NCBI RefSeq assembly: GCF_001640805.2
Contig: NC_066850.1
Coordinates: forward strand, 17,233,036 to 17,297,035
Length of the DNA stretch: 64,000 nucleotides
Origin: Lates calcarifer
Lineage: Eukaryota > Chordata > Actinopteri > Centropomidae
Reading direction: 5' to 3'
Position 1 is the first letter of the stretch; every line of letters starts with the position of its first letter. The notes under the pieces are model-generated. The model was given only the letters and a program-made list of their open reading frames with translations. It did no database searches and was not told where the DNA came from. Below, in pieces: positions 32,425-44,400 of the stretch. Made by a program: the position numbers and the translations under genes.

Positions 32425-35400
32425 CTGTGAGGGGATACACAGTGAGAAGGAGGATAGTTATAATTTTGAATATTAAAAAAGAAGACTTTCAGTCACCTTT
32501 TGACACAATCTGGATGTTTCAACTTATTAAGAACAGCTAACAGAGACAGCATCCTGATAAATTAACAGCTTGATAAAGTGTAACTATTGCCTTTTTTTTA
32601 ATTTTCACTTTCAGTTTTTTGATAGTAGTGTGGCTACTCACACCAAGCTGAGCTGTGAGAAACCACAAACATTCAAGCTGTTCTGGCACTGTGCAAATAC
32701 TTTTCTACAGCATGTCACGCAAAAGGTGTGCATGACATGACAGAAGTGTGATGCTGCGTACGAACCACCACTGAGTCTGTTATCTGCAGTTCCTCATCTA
32801 ACAGCAGGGTCATTTTAGTCCTCGGTGAGCTAGGTGGTCGAGTTAGGTAGTGGTTCATCAGTTAAAAACATCAGTTTAATCATCAGGTGAATAAATGATA
32901 TAACACCACAGAATTAAAATGAGAGTAAGGATGCCTGTGCTTATCTACAAGCTCAAGATCAGTGCCAATCTAGACATTTTATTACAACTTACAACAGCAA
33001 TAGTAGTTACTAAACATACTCATACTCATTGAAGGTGTATTAAATTAAAATACCATTAAATTTGACTAGCTTAACACAGCTATGATACTACATCGAGAGA
33101 GTCAGTAAACAGTAAAATAAGGCTGATATCAGAACAAACAGGAACATAGAACTGAATTCATGCTCTTCTGCATGACGACTGATGAAAAACCCACATGAAT
33201 TCTGGTTACTCATCTGACAGATGATTCTTGTGCATAATTTTTATATTCCACTGAAATCATCAGATCTTGACATTGCAGCCTGATGAGGCAGTGACTCACC
33301 TGCTGTGATGCATGTGAGACAGATCAGACTGACTGCCAGCTGTGTGCTAAACCTACAGCACACCAGAGATCAGATTTCCATGCACTAAAAGGAAAAAAAC
33401 ATCAGATGGGAAAAGAGAAAAAAAATAAAATAAACAGATGACAGAAACCATAAGTAAACATCCAAATCAAAATAGGAATGGCAACATAAACCAAACTGAA
33501 AAATTTGAACAAATTAGGGAACAAATGTAAAAGGAAGTGTGGGAATGAAACTCAAAGAGGATTAAAGCAAAACAGATAGGACCTGCAGGTTTAAATGCAA
33601 TCTGTGGTGTAGATACAACATGCAGCCACATGGTGGTGCTCTAATCATCTTAAACTGATGAAATGTTATTTCATTTCATAAAAACAGACTTTGACTGGAT
33701 ATCATCTTCATTTCATTACAGACATTTATGTCAAAATACACTGTTTTTATTTCATACTGTCACTTTTCATGATCCTCTCTCGCTTTTCAGGGAATACCAT
33801 CATATGAAACTGCTGTCAAGACTCGTCTCTCTGTCCCTGTCTGCTAATCCTGATCTAGTTATAATCTCATTATGGTATATACAGTATGAGGGAGCAGGTG
33901 AGGTATAATCTATTTCAATATATATCGGATTAGCAGGCCTGCCTTCCAGTATGTATTAGGGAGAGTTTCCATTCAGTGTCCTGTTCAACTTAAAGCCCAC
34001 ACTCACGCTGTTCACTACAGGTCAGTGACCTAAGATAACGCTACTACAAACAAACGCTTTTATCAGAGTAAGAACACATGTACAACACAATATGGTAACC
34101 TTGCAGCAAAGCTTTAATTTATGGGTTCATTACTTAATATTTGTTTTAAGAAGTGTGTCATTTGGTAAAAGTGTTTATAAGCACAGATTGTTAATTCCTA
34201 GAGGAAACGATCACATTAGTTGTTCCACCCCAAACTATTGACACCTGTGTGTAAATAGCATCTGCCTAAAAGTGCTTACAATGACAAAGACGACTTATTA
34301 AAGTCTATGAGTTTTTTGTTCCTGTGAGTACTCCTGTGAGTACCAGTGAATACAGGCCAAATCCATGCTCTGCTGGTTTTATAAGCGCTTCTTTGGTAGA
34401 AATGGGTCACAGTACAAACTACTACTGTGTGTTCTGTGGACTAATCAGAGAAGCAGGGACAAGTTGTTGCTGATTTATATCTGAAAATCTAGAATTTATT
34501 CATTGCTGTGAGCACCAGACACAGCTTTAGTATCTTAAAAATTGGACACCAAAACTGCAGGGTTAGATGATACCCAGAGGTAAGGGAGACTCTTTGAGGT
34601 GCTGATGCTCTTGAGGTGCTGATGCTGCACCGCAGCTTTTCAGGCTGAGCCATTGGCAGCCATCAAAAATAGTTTCTTGCTGATCAAAATCAGCATCAAA
34701 ATAAAGATCCCTGGACTTTATGCATTGTGAATCATTTTTCTTTGTGTCCCTGGTCTTTAAATAAGGGGAGCTCTGGTGGCTCATTCGATAGCACAAGATC
34801 ACTGAAATGAACCAGGTAGCTCTAAAAGAGAAATGTTAATTACATTAATGCTCCCTCTCTTCCTCTGCTGGGTGTATAGTTCTTTCTCTCGAAGACCTGT
34901 CCCGGTTGGCATTATCGCAGTGAGCACATTAGAGCTACTAGTATTACCATAGACTGCATGAGCATAGCCATAGACTGTACATAAAAACATAGCATAGCAT
35001 AATACACCCAAATCATCAACCAAACTGCTTGTTGCATAGCAGGTACTGTAGGTAATACGATAAATTCTAGATGTTCAGTGGGTCTCTCTGACCTTACAAA
35101 ATGCTGTTGTGATGACTGACCCATTAAAAGAAAACCAGGCTGTGCCAACATGCTTTACAAAAAGTGGAAAATGGGCAAAGGTCAAAATAGATCATGGGAC
35201 ACCAACTGTAAAATTATAAATTGAAGGAAATAAAATAGAGAAGAGTGTTAGATGCAGTGACAGTGTGGTTGTAAGACACATTGGGTGGATTTGATGCTTT
35301 GGAGATGGAACTCAGTGGCGTCAGTGTGGCTCTGTATCCCCTTTCACCCACATATCCCAGAAATTCAAAACTGTGCCGAGTTAGCAGGTCAAGCAACTGA

Positions 35401-38400
35401 GCAGTCTCCTGTTTTCCTCTTCTATTTCCTATCTCACTCACCCCTACAGATCGACAGCGCCTCTGAGTTGCAGCACTGCTCGATGAGCTGGTTGCAGCTC
35501 TCCACCATGCCCTCCAGCTGAGCCTTGTCACAGGAAACCCCCAGGAACCGGGCTAACTGCTCCACCAACGTCCCCAGATCCTGGAGAGGAGAGGAGAAAA
35601 GGTGGAAGATTTAGAACAATAGGAAATCTACGAAAGCAATAATCACACACCGATACAGAGAAAACTGCCTTCCTCTTGCAGTCTTAAATAATAGCAAGGC
35701 AATGTGTTTCCCCAAACAGCATCCACCCACAGTTGTTGAGAACAAATTGTTCCCTGCAATCCATGTGGCATAAAGGTGTGGAACTCTAACTGACGACAGC
35801 TGTGAGGACAAAATGTACATCTCTGTATGTCATCTAGGAACAGTTAAACATAAACGCTATCAGTTTACAGCCCTGGTTTATATACGTGCGTGTTTGAACA
35901 TGTGTGTGTTGTGTTTGTGTCTAGATCTGTGTGCTTTTCTCTTTGTATGTCCAAGGTAGGCTCAGTAAGATCACTGTTCCGTCACTTGGTGTTTTGATGA
36001 TGATGGTGGAGAGCACTGTCTAACACGTTAGACCAAAATCTCCCATAGGTGACATAGGCTATAGCATATGATTCACATCATTTTCATACTCATCAAACCA
36101 TTCAGTGAGCCCTCATGCCCTATGGATGGGGACACTATCATCATTTCTCCATTCATTTTTGGGGTTCTTCCTTTGTCAGTCATCTGTATGTTTCAGATTT
36201 CTTTACTCATATCTATAAAATGAAATATTTTTGCACCAAAAAAGAAAAAGTAAGGCAACAAACTTTTTAGGCAATTAAATATCCCTAATGACAGCTTTTT
36301 CTGAACTGCTAACAGTCAAGAGATCTTCAATATGACCACTATGATTTAAGTGCCGTACACAAGAAGGCTGCAGGAAGTGTCTGAGGTACAGACACTGTCT
36401 TCACTATGGTTGGTTCATTGTTTTACTTTTGATCAGAGAGAAAACCATGTGACACCTCAGGGACACGCATATAAAAAGACACATAACAGCCTCCATCATG
36501 TAACGTTTTTCAAAAAAGAAAAAAGAAGGATTTCTGGGGAATTTTAATCAGGAATCCCTTACTTTCAATAAAATAAGAAACTAGCTTTATTTATTGATTT
36601 ACTTTAAATGGCACTAATGTAAATTCCTAAGGTCTACCAACTTGTAATTATTTATCCCAAAGGACATAAGTTTTAGTTTTTACAGTGTGAACAGTAAAGT
36701 CTGAAAATGATGATTACGTCTGCTCCCTTCAGTTCTGAGAAATCTATTCTAAGAAACACCTATCTGCAGAGGAGAGGACGTGTGAGCCTCGTAAACATTG
36801 GTAAGACCAGATAATGCAAGAAGGGACCATTGGCAAAGCAAAGAGCAAATATTGATTTGCTCTTTTTCTTTGACTTTGACTGTCTCTTGTACAGAGGAAT
36901 GTTTGTGCAAAAGATAGGATACATTTGCTTGCCACGTCATGCTAAGAGGTAGAGAGGTTTAAACTGAACTAAACAAAATAGGCAACAGCTGAAGAAAACT
37001 GATGGGACAGGGGTTGAAAATAAAATGAGTTTCCGTAGTATTAGAAGGTTGAAAAGAAGTTGAAAGTTTTTTATTGTGCATGCTGTGTGTCAGCAATGCA
37101 TTGCTACAATCTGAGACAATGAATGAGAAGTCTTTTACCAACTTCAACCGCTGTTGAAGCATTTAGTCACCGCTTTAAAGGTGTGATACGTACGTTTTTT
37201 GCTATGGCTACATAAGCAACATCAGCATTAACAGTTACTGACTTACCAAGCTTACAAGACAAGAGTACAGCCTCTAGGCAACACTAACTCTCCCACTACA
37301 GTGACTCACTACCGCAAAGTGGTATTACGAGATGGGTCAGGCTGAGGCTAGTTGGTTAGCATGCTAGTGTCAATAAAAGAAAAGAGTGATAAAGATAGCA
37401 AAGCAAGAGTTAACATTGCTTCCCACCAACGAAGATTAGTAAAGGAATGAAGTTTGATGCTGAACCTCAATAATATAACATATAATTATAAGTAATGCAG
37501 TGTTAGCAAAAACTTATAGCACCTTTAACCTTCAGTCAGCAGTACAGCTGATTTGAAGATGTTACTTTTCATGTTGAAGTGCTTTAACTTTGTTTTGAAG
37601 GGCACTTTATAATGTTTATTATTATCATTATTATTATTAGTGCTGCTACTGTTTTTCTATATAGACAGCTGTGATATAACTTTATCAGTCAGTTTAGATT
37701 GGGAAAAGAAAAGTTTGTGATAGGAATAGGAAACAACATAATTGCCATCTCTGGACCACACTGTCAGCAAGGCAATACACAATATATTTGCTGGCAAAAA
37801 CATGTTAGTGAAAGAAATAGTTTAAGGGTGAAGCATGCTCAGAAAGTCTTTTCAGTGTATGACTAAAGGTTAAAAAGTAACTTCCCCCCAGAGAGCAACA
37901 CAGTGATATCAGTACAGCAGCTCCAAATGTTTACTGACTTTCTTTTCCTATCTAAATTACACCAGACTGAGTGTCAAACTTCTACAGAGGCCAGACTACT
38001 TGGTTAAGACTTGGAGTTACACAATGTTAAGATAAGAATGAGAAGACAGAGCCTAAATGATGATGCCTGATGTTACCTTGTACATGTCTTCATATTTTAA
38101 GAAGAGGACATTAGAGTCCATACGATGCTCCCAAAATTCCTGAACGTGTTCAAACCAGGAACCATATCCCACTATGAAAGAGAGAGAGATACAGCTGGAT
38201 GAACTTACAGTAGTCTGTAGATAGAGACAAAACAGGACAACAGTTGAATACACTAGATCAGATGGAAGGTCACAGTGTCCCAGTCCTCTGGTGACGTCAG
38301 TACTTACGCTTGTCATTCATGAAGCGCCGACAGAACTCCTGGAAGGTTCCCCGGTAGCTCATAGTCCTGAGAGAGCGGTGGAACTGGTAGTAGGACACCA

Positions 38401-41400
38401 CCAGGTCCTTAGGGTTCCGAGCCATGTAGATCACCTGGAAGAAAAACCACAACAGTACCCGTTATAATCAGATACATAATATTAGACCTGTGTACTGCTG
38501 TTATTGAAATATAGTCCTGTAGAATTTGGTTACTGGAGCTGATGTCTGATGCAGCCCTGTAAAACCACTGGCATATTATTAGAGACTGCACATAAGCATA
38601 AGGAAGAGGTTGGGGTGATGGAGGAAGCTGGTGTTCACATGATTATTTCAGCAAATCACACAAAATGTTAAACCTAAATGGGTGTGCTGCTGGGTGAAGA
38701 GAGTCATTTCTTCTTCTCCTAACAGAAAACAATTTAGTTGCAAATTTGTTCAGCCATTATTAGCTTGTTTTTCAATAATTCTACCTCCACTAAGTGTTTT
38801 GAAGAAGCCCGGGAAAAAGAAATGAATGATGTGGTGCCTGAAAATGTATGTTTACATATTCTATAAACACCAGACACAGGTTAATATAGTTTAAAGTTAA
38901 ATATATAGGTTTAATTATTAAAGTCATGTCACATAAATGCTATTGATAAATCTCTCCATTTTGTGATAGATGCAAAACCAACTAAGGAACCAAGTTACAT
39001 TTATTTTGCGAGTGTTCAATGCTGATTTTGTTATGATGGTCATGTGCAATCAGCTTTAACAATGGGGGCTCTGCAGACAACAATTCCACCCTGTTTCCAG
39101 AGATAGTTGACTGATTTATCAATACATGTCTTATATGGATAATTGTGATGAGGGTACTTTGCCGCATCAATGCTAGTTTGTACTGACTGTGTTTCTGTGT
39201 CTGTTGATCACAGCTTAAAACTCAAAGGCAAAAAAAAGTCAGTGTGTGTGACTTCACTCTTCTACCTGAACTAACATTATGAAATTTAATTTAATATGAA
39301 TGAAAATAAACAGCAAAAAAAGAAAAAGAAAAGTTCCTGGTTACTGCATGGTATTGTCCAGTTTCAGTGTGCTGACCTTGGCCTCTCCGTTGTGCATGGC
39401 CTCAGGGAGGAATCGATAGGGAAGATGGCTTTTGATCAGACGAGGGGATGTCAGCTCCTGTGAAAACACAAAAGTCACTCCTGTATCCTGCCACTCTCTT
39501 ATCAGTCCTACAGAAATTCTCTGGTGTTGCCAGGTGTGTCTTATCTTATCTGCTAAAAGACACACATATACATGTCCTGTACCTACATGTCTTATCTCTG
39601 GATAACGTTTTTCTCTCAAGGAATATGTTTGCCCTGTTTATGTGTCTGTCAGCGGAGCATCTCAAATTACATGGCTGAATTTCTATTATATCAGCAATCC
39701 ATATCCAGGGCACCTACAAACAGAATCAAAGATGTGATTCTGTGTTCTAAAAGTGGACTTGCAGTGTTGATAATGTGTGTTTGAAAAGTTTTTGTTAAAG
39801 TTTGAGAATTCACTGACAGTGCCTCTGTCCTTTTCTCATACAGTGGCCATGTATTGTAACATTGCAATATAATTTTTTCCCTCTAGTCAACTTATTAATG
39901 GTGAAACATGCTAGGTTTACTACAGTACTAGTCAGTCTGTTATAAATATGTAGTCCCCAGGTCCAAACTTAGCTACGATAAAAACCAAAGAGAGAGCTTG
40001 GTATGAGGTCAGACTTTGAATCAACTTTGCTGTTCAGTTTTTCTTCTGTTTTCCTTCAGCTAAAGAACAGAAAGTCTGTATGGATACAAGCAAGCCTAGC
40101 CTCTGCTGATGTATGAGGTATGAGGTAGGGCCAGAAACTGCTTTTCCTTTTGATCAGGAGTCAGAAGTTTTGGAACAACTCTGGCACACACTTTTGTCAT
40201 GTTCAAATTTTCATGCAAAATTTGCAGAACTGTCTCTTTATCAATGGAAACCACTCCTTTTATCTGCAAACCAATTCATTCATTCACTCATGATCAGTTT
40301 GTTGGATGCTTTCAGAAGTCGTTGATGTGCATGGGCGCCCAGAACGTTCATCGTCTTGGACGTCCTCTCTGCCTTCACTAAATCTTTTGTGTCATTCAAA
40401 CACACGTGCATGTGACATGCAGTGTTCCCCACACACTTCAGTTAATGTACAAAAAGATTCAGCTGCTGTTTTGTTCAGTTTCACCAAAAAATTCAAGTTA
40501 ATGCTGAACTTTTAATCTAATCATTTTCTGACGCCTCAGCAAAAACATGTCCACTTCAGTCAGTAGCTGCAGTGAACTAAAGACGTCACTTATTAGAAAC
40601 TTACAGCAGTTGTGTGTGAACACTCAACCTTTAATATCTAACACTCAGTGTGACTGTGAACCACATGGTTTTATCCTCATAAGCACAGTCTCATTATTTA
40701 ATAGCCATTCCTCGTATAAGAGAGAGCTACCAGCATCCTGTCATGTTTCACTCCTGAACACAGTGTTGGTTAGTCATAATGATGTCACACTCAGCAACAG
40801 GTACACCCACAACAATGTAGAGGTAGTCAGTGTTTTGTCAGATAGCAAATCTTTATTTAAAAGGCCTCCAGCAGTCACTGACCTAACCTGATATCAGCCA
40901 CAGTACTGTACCTGTATGATATCCAGGCCAGGTTGGGGGTACTCTAAGACAGGCAGCTGTTCATCAATGTTCATAAGGCCGATTTCATCTGGGTCTGCTC
41001 CCTGGCTCACTAAATACACAACCTCCTGAAGTAGACTGGTGCCTGTGAGGAAGGGAGAGAGAGGAGAGACGAGAGAACCAGAGGACAGTAAGGAAACTGG
41101 GAAACAAACCAGTATACAGTCCAAACTAACTGTTGCTATGTTAGCTGAAAGAGTGCATCAGCAAAACCCTTTGTGGATATTGCAATAGTAATTGTTCCAA
41201 AGGGTATCTTAGGTGGTTGCACAGGAGCCAAGCATACCTCCTACCTTGTGAATGAAAGAGATGACTGAAAGCAGTTACCAAGAGAAGAGACTAGAAGTAC
41301 AGGAAACTAACTCCATTTGCAGTGCAGTTAATAATGATACAGGTAATTAACTGTATGAGGGTGACTTTGCTTTTTAGCTTACGGTTAAATCTGCACATAT

Positions 41401-44400
41401 CTTTATGTTAAAGATCAAATAATTATATATAATATAAAAAGACTTTGCTTGTAGTGACAAACCACAGAGAATTACCACCCAGCACTGCAGTCCCTCTCAA
41501 CCCTTGGGGTCTTTTAACCTGCGTTACTTCCTTTGTTTTGAATTTGTGTTCACCAGCACTAATTTCCAGTAGCAGCAGCAGGTGGCTGCATTCAGCAAGA
41601 ACTTTGATAAATCCAGTACGAGCTACGAGTTCAGCACCAAACATCAAAGCTAGAGATTAGTTGATGATTGTGGAGCACTTAGCAGATATTCTCCTTAATT
41701 AGAGACCAATCAGAACTAAAAGGAGACTGAACAGTGAATTCATCAGATGGACACAATCACCACTTCAAATGAATGCAAATGGTGCTTGCAGCAACACATT
41801 AGCCATTAGTTAAAGAAATAGTACTGCACTGATTTAGCATATCACCTTAAAGACACTGTCAGACTCACAATAGACAGTTTTAAAAAAAGGATCAAATTTG
41901 ATGCAACAGAACTCCACATCCCCAGATTTCTTTACTTTTCAGACGTGTGGTCATCAGACCCAAACAACGCTGACACAGGTAACACTACCTGAGGACATTC
42001 ATCAGGTTTCACACAGCTTCCTCTGGAGCCACTACAGGCTTTATACTACTGTATACTACCAAACTGGGCCACAAAACACTACCACAAATTAATTACAGGT
42101 AAGGGCCATTGGAGACTAAGCACAAAGGGGCCCATTGAGTTCTCAAGCAAGCCATGAAAACACTACCACTATGTTCCACTATAGACCACTCAGCAGACCA
42201 CTCAGTGTTTGACTTTTCAGGCTTTCAGTTCTAAACCTGCAGTTCTTACCAAGAGACACTTATCAAGCGACAATTCAAAGGAATGCAAGATCTTTCCCAT
42301 CGTAATACTGTTGCCATGCCAATGTTCTCTGTGGTGTCCCTGTGACTCATTTTGGTTTGCAGATATCCTCGAGTGTACCAGTCCAATTTGACATCCCACG
42401 CACTTCTTTTAGAAAAACAAGAGCCTAATAACACAACAAAATGACAGACTGAGGCCTGGAGGACACTGCTTCATTAAGACCAATGATGGATAACACTTCA
42501 AGGTTGCATCAGAGTATGATGAAACTGGATTTTTATTAAGCTCTCAACCTGCCAGTGCCAGTGTTCTGCTGCAAACGGTGATGTGAAAAAGTCTGACTGC
42601 TGTTGCTCAGAGAAAGGAAGGATTTGGCCTCAGGCTGGCCACATGCTGCCTGGGAAACCAAATAAATCATGTAATGAAGTTTTCCTAAAAAAACCTTCCT
42701 TGTTTTAAAAGAAAACTTTTATATCACATTAGTACCAGTTATGATGTGTTCTGCATTAATGAAAGGCTTCAGTTGTGTTTGACACATGAAAAAACATCAG
42801 CTGCAGCTTGTAAATTGAAATGAAAGCCAAAAAAAAAAAGGCCACACACAAAAATAATATCTGAGAACACTGAATGCAGGACAACCCTAACCCAGCTATA
42901 AACCTATCATCTCTTGAGGAGTTTCTCTTTACAATGAGATGGACTACTTGTGCGCATATGTATTTGGACACCCCTTCTAAAATTAGCACATACGACACAA
43001 TTGTACACCTCACACCCAGTGTGGTCAGTCCAGTGCAGTATACATATACTGTTCACAGTGACAAAGGGGCAGATTTACCATCATAATTCTTTGTAAGAAA
43101 AAAGTAACTTTGCTGACTGTAGCTATGGCTGCTAGCTATTTAGCTATCTAACTGCAGGTTAGCTACATTAATTGGTTAAAACATATGTACTTGATGGACA
43201 CATGCATGATATGTACTGAAAGGCTGAGGCTAAAAAAAGTGAAAACAGGAAAGTTTGTGAATCAGTCTGCATTGATCTACTGTGTTTGACAGAAACGTCA
43301 GTCCAGTGTGTGATGAACACCACAGATATCAGAGTGGTCCAATCAGCTGGTCTGAATCAGCTGCACTCAGAGGGTGCCATGGTGATTCTAAAGCAACATT
43401 ATGCAACTATTTTCCTTAAAATAAAAGTTTCAAAATCATTCTGATGGTGCACTAACTTGTGACAGTGAGAATAGTGCCTCTGTCATTCCCACTCCTCATC
43501 CTGAATGTCTGTTCTTACTCTACATAACTTTGGTGAGCAGGTATGATCTCAGCAGCATGTAGCCAGAGGTGTGTAAACTGTGAAGCTAAAATTTATTGGA
43601 TGAAAGTAAGAATAGGAACAAAAGAACCAGACTCTGGATGATAATAATACTGGCAGAAAACAAAGAAATCACTCTGTTTCTCTCTTATTGTCTGCACATT
43701 CAGAAACTGTCAACTTGTTATATCAGACACACACTGTCTGACCATTAATAAGCATCATAATAAATCTGTACAGTCCCATGCCATGCAGAAAAAACTGACC
43801 AAGATTCCAATTTCTGTGCCACCCCCAAAGTGAGCACTGGCCTCGACCTGGTCACCTTAATAAAAACTGTCTGGCTCTAGCAGTAGGTTAGACTGTGATT
43901 ACTTCCCCTCTATCTGTCAGTCTCCTTTCTGTCTCTCCATCCTCGCCGCTCGCCACACCTCTGTGCTGCTGAAAGATGCTTTTAATCACTTGTTTTATTC
44001 TTATTAATTACATTCTTATTGCTGGGAATAATAATTTAAAAAAGCCAAGTGCTATATAAGTACTGCATCTGCTGTTTCTGGGAGGGAGAGTAAACTCTGG
44101 GTTAGGTGTGTAGGCGTTTGCCGCAGCACACCAAATATAACATGCATTCAACTGACAAAGCGTACCTATGCACATGCCAAGCTATCCATCAAACTGTAAG
44201 GTGTATAGACACGTATGAGTGTGTAACTGCATTTCCATCAGCGTTTGAAGGTTTGGATCTTAGCTGTCTTAATTAGGTGCTAGTGAGGCATTTGATGGCC
44301 ATTACCTTCATCATCTGACACCTAATACATGTGTGTATGTGTGTGTGTGTGCGCATGTGCACCAGTGTGTGTGCAGTGCAGAGGTGTACCGCCTGTAACA

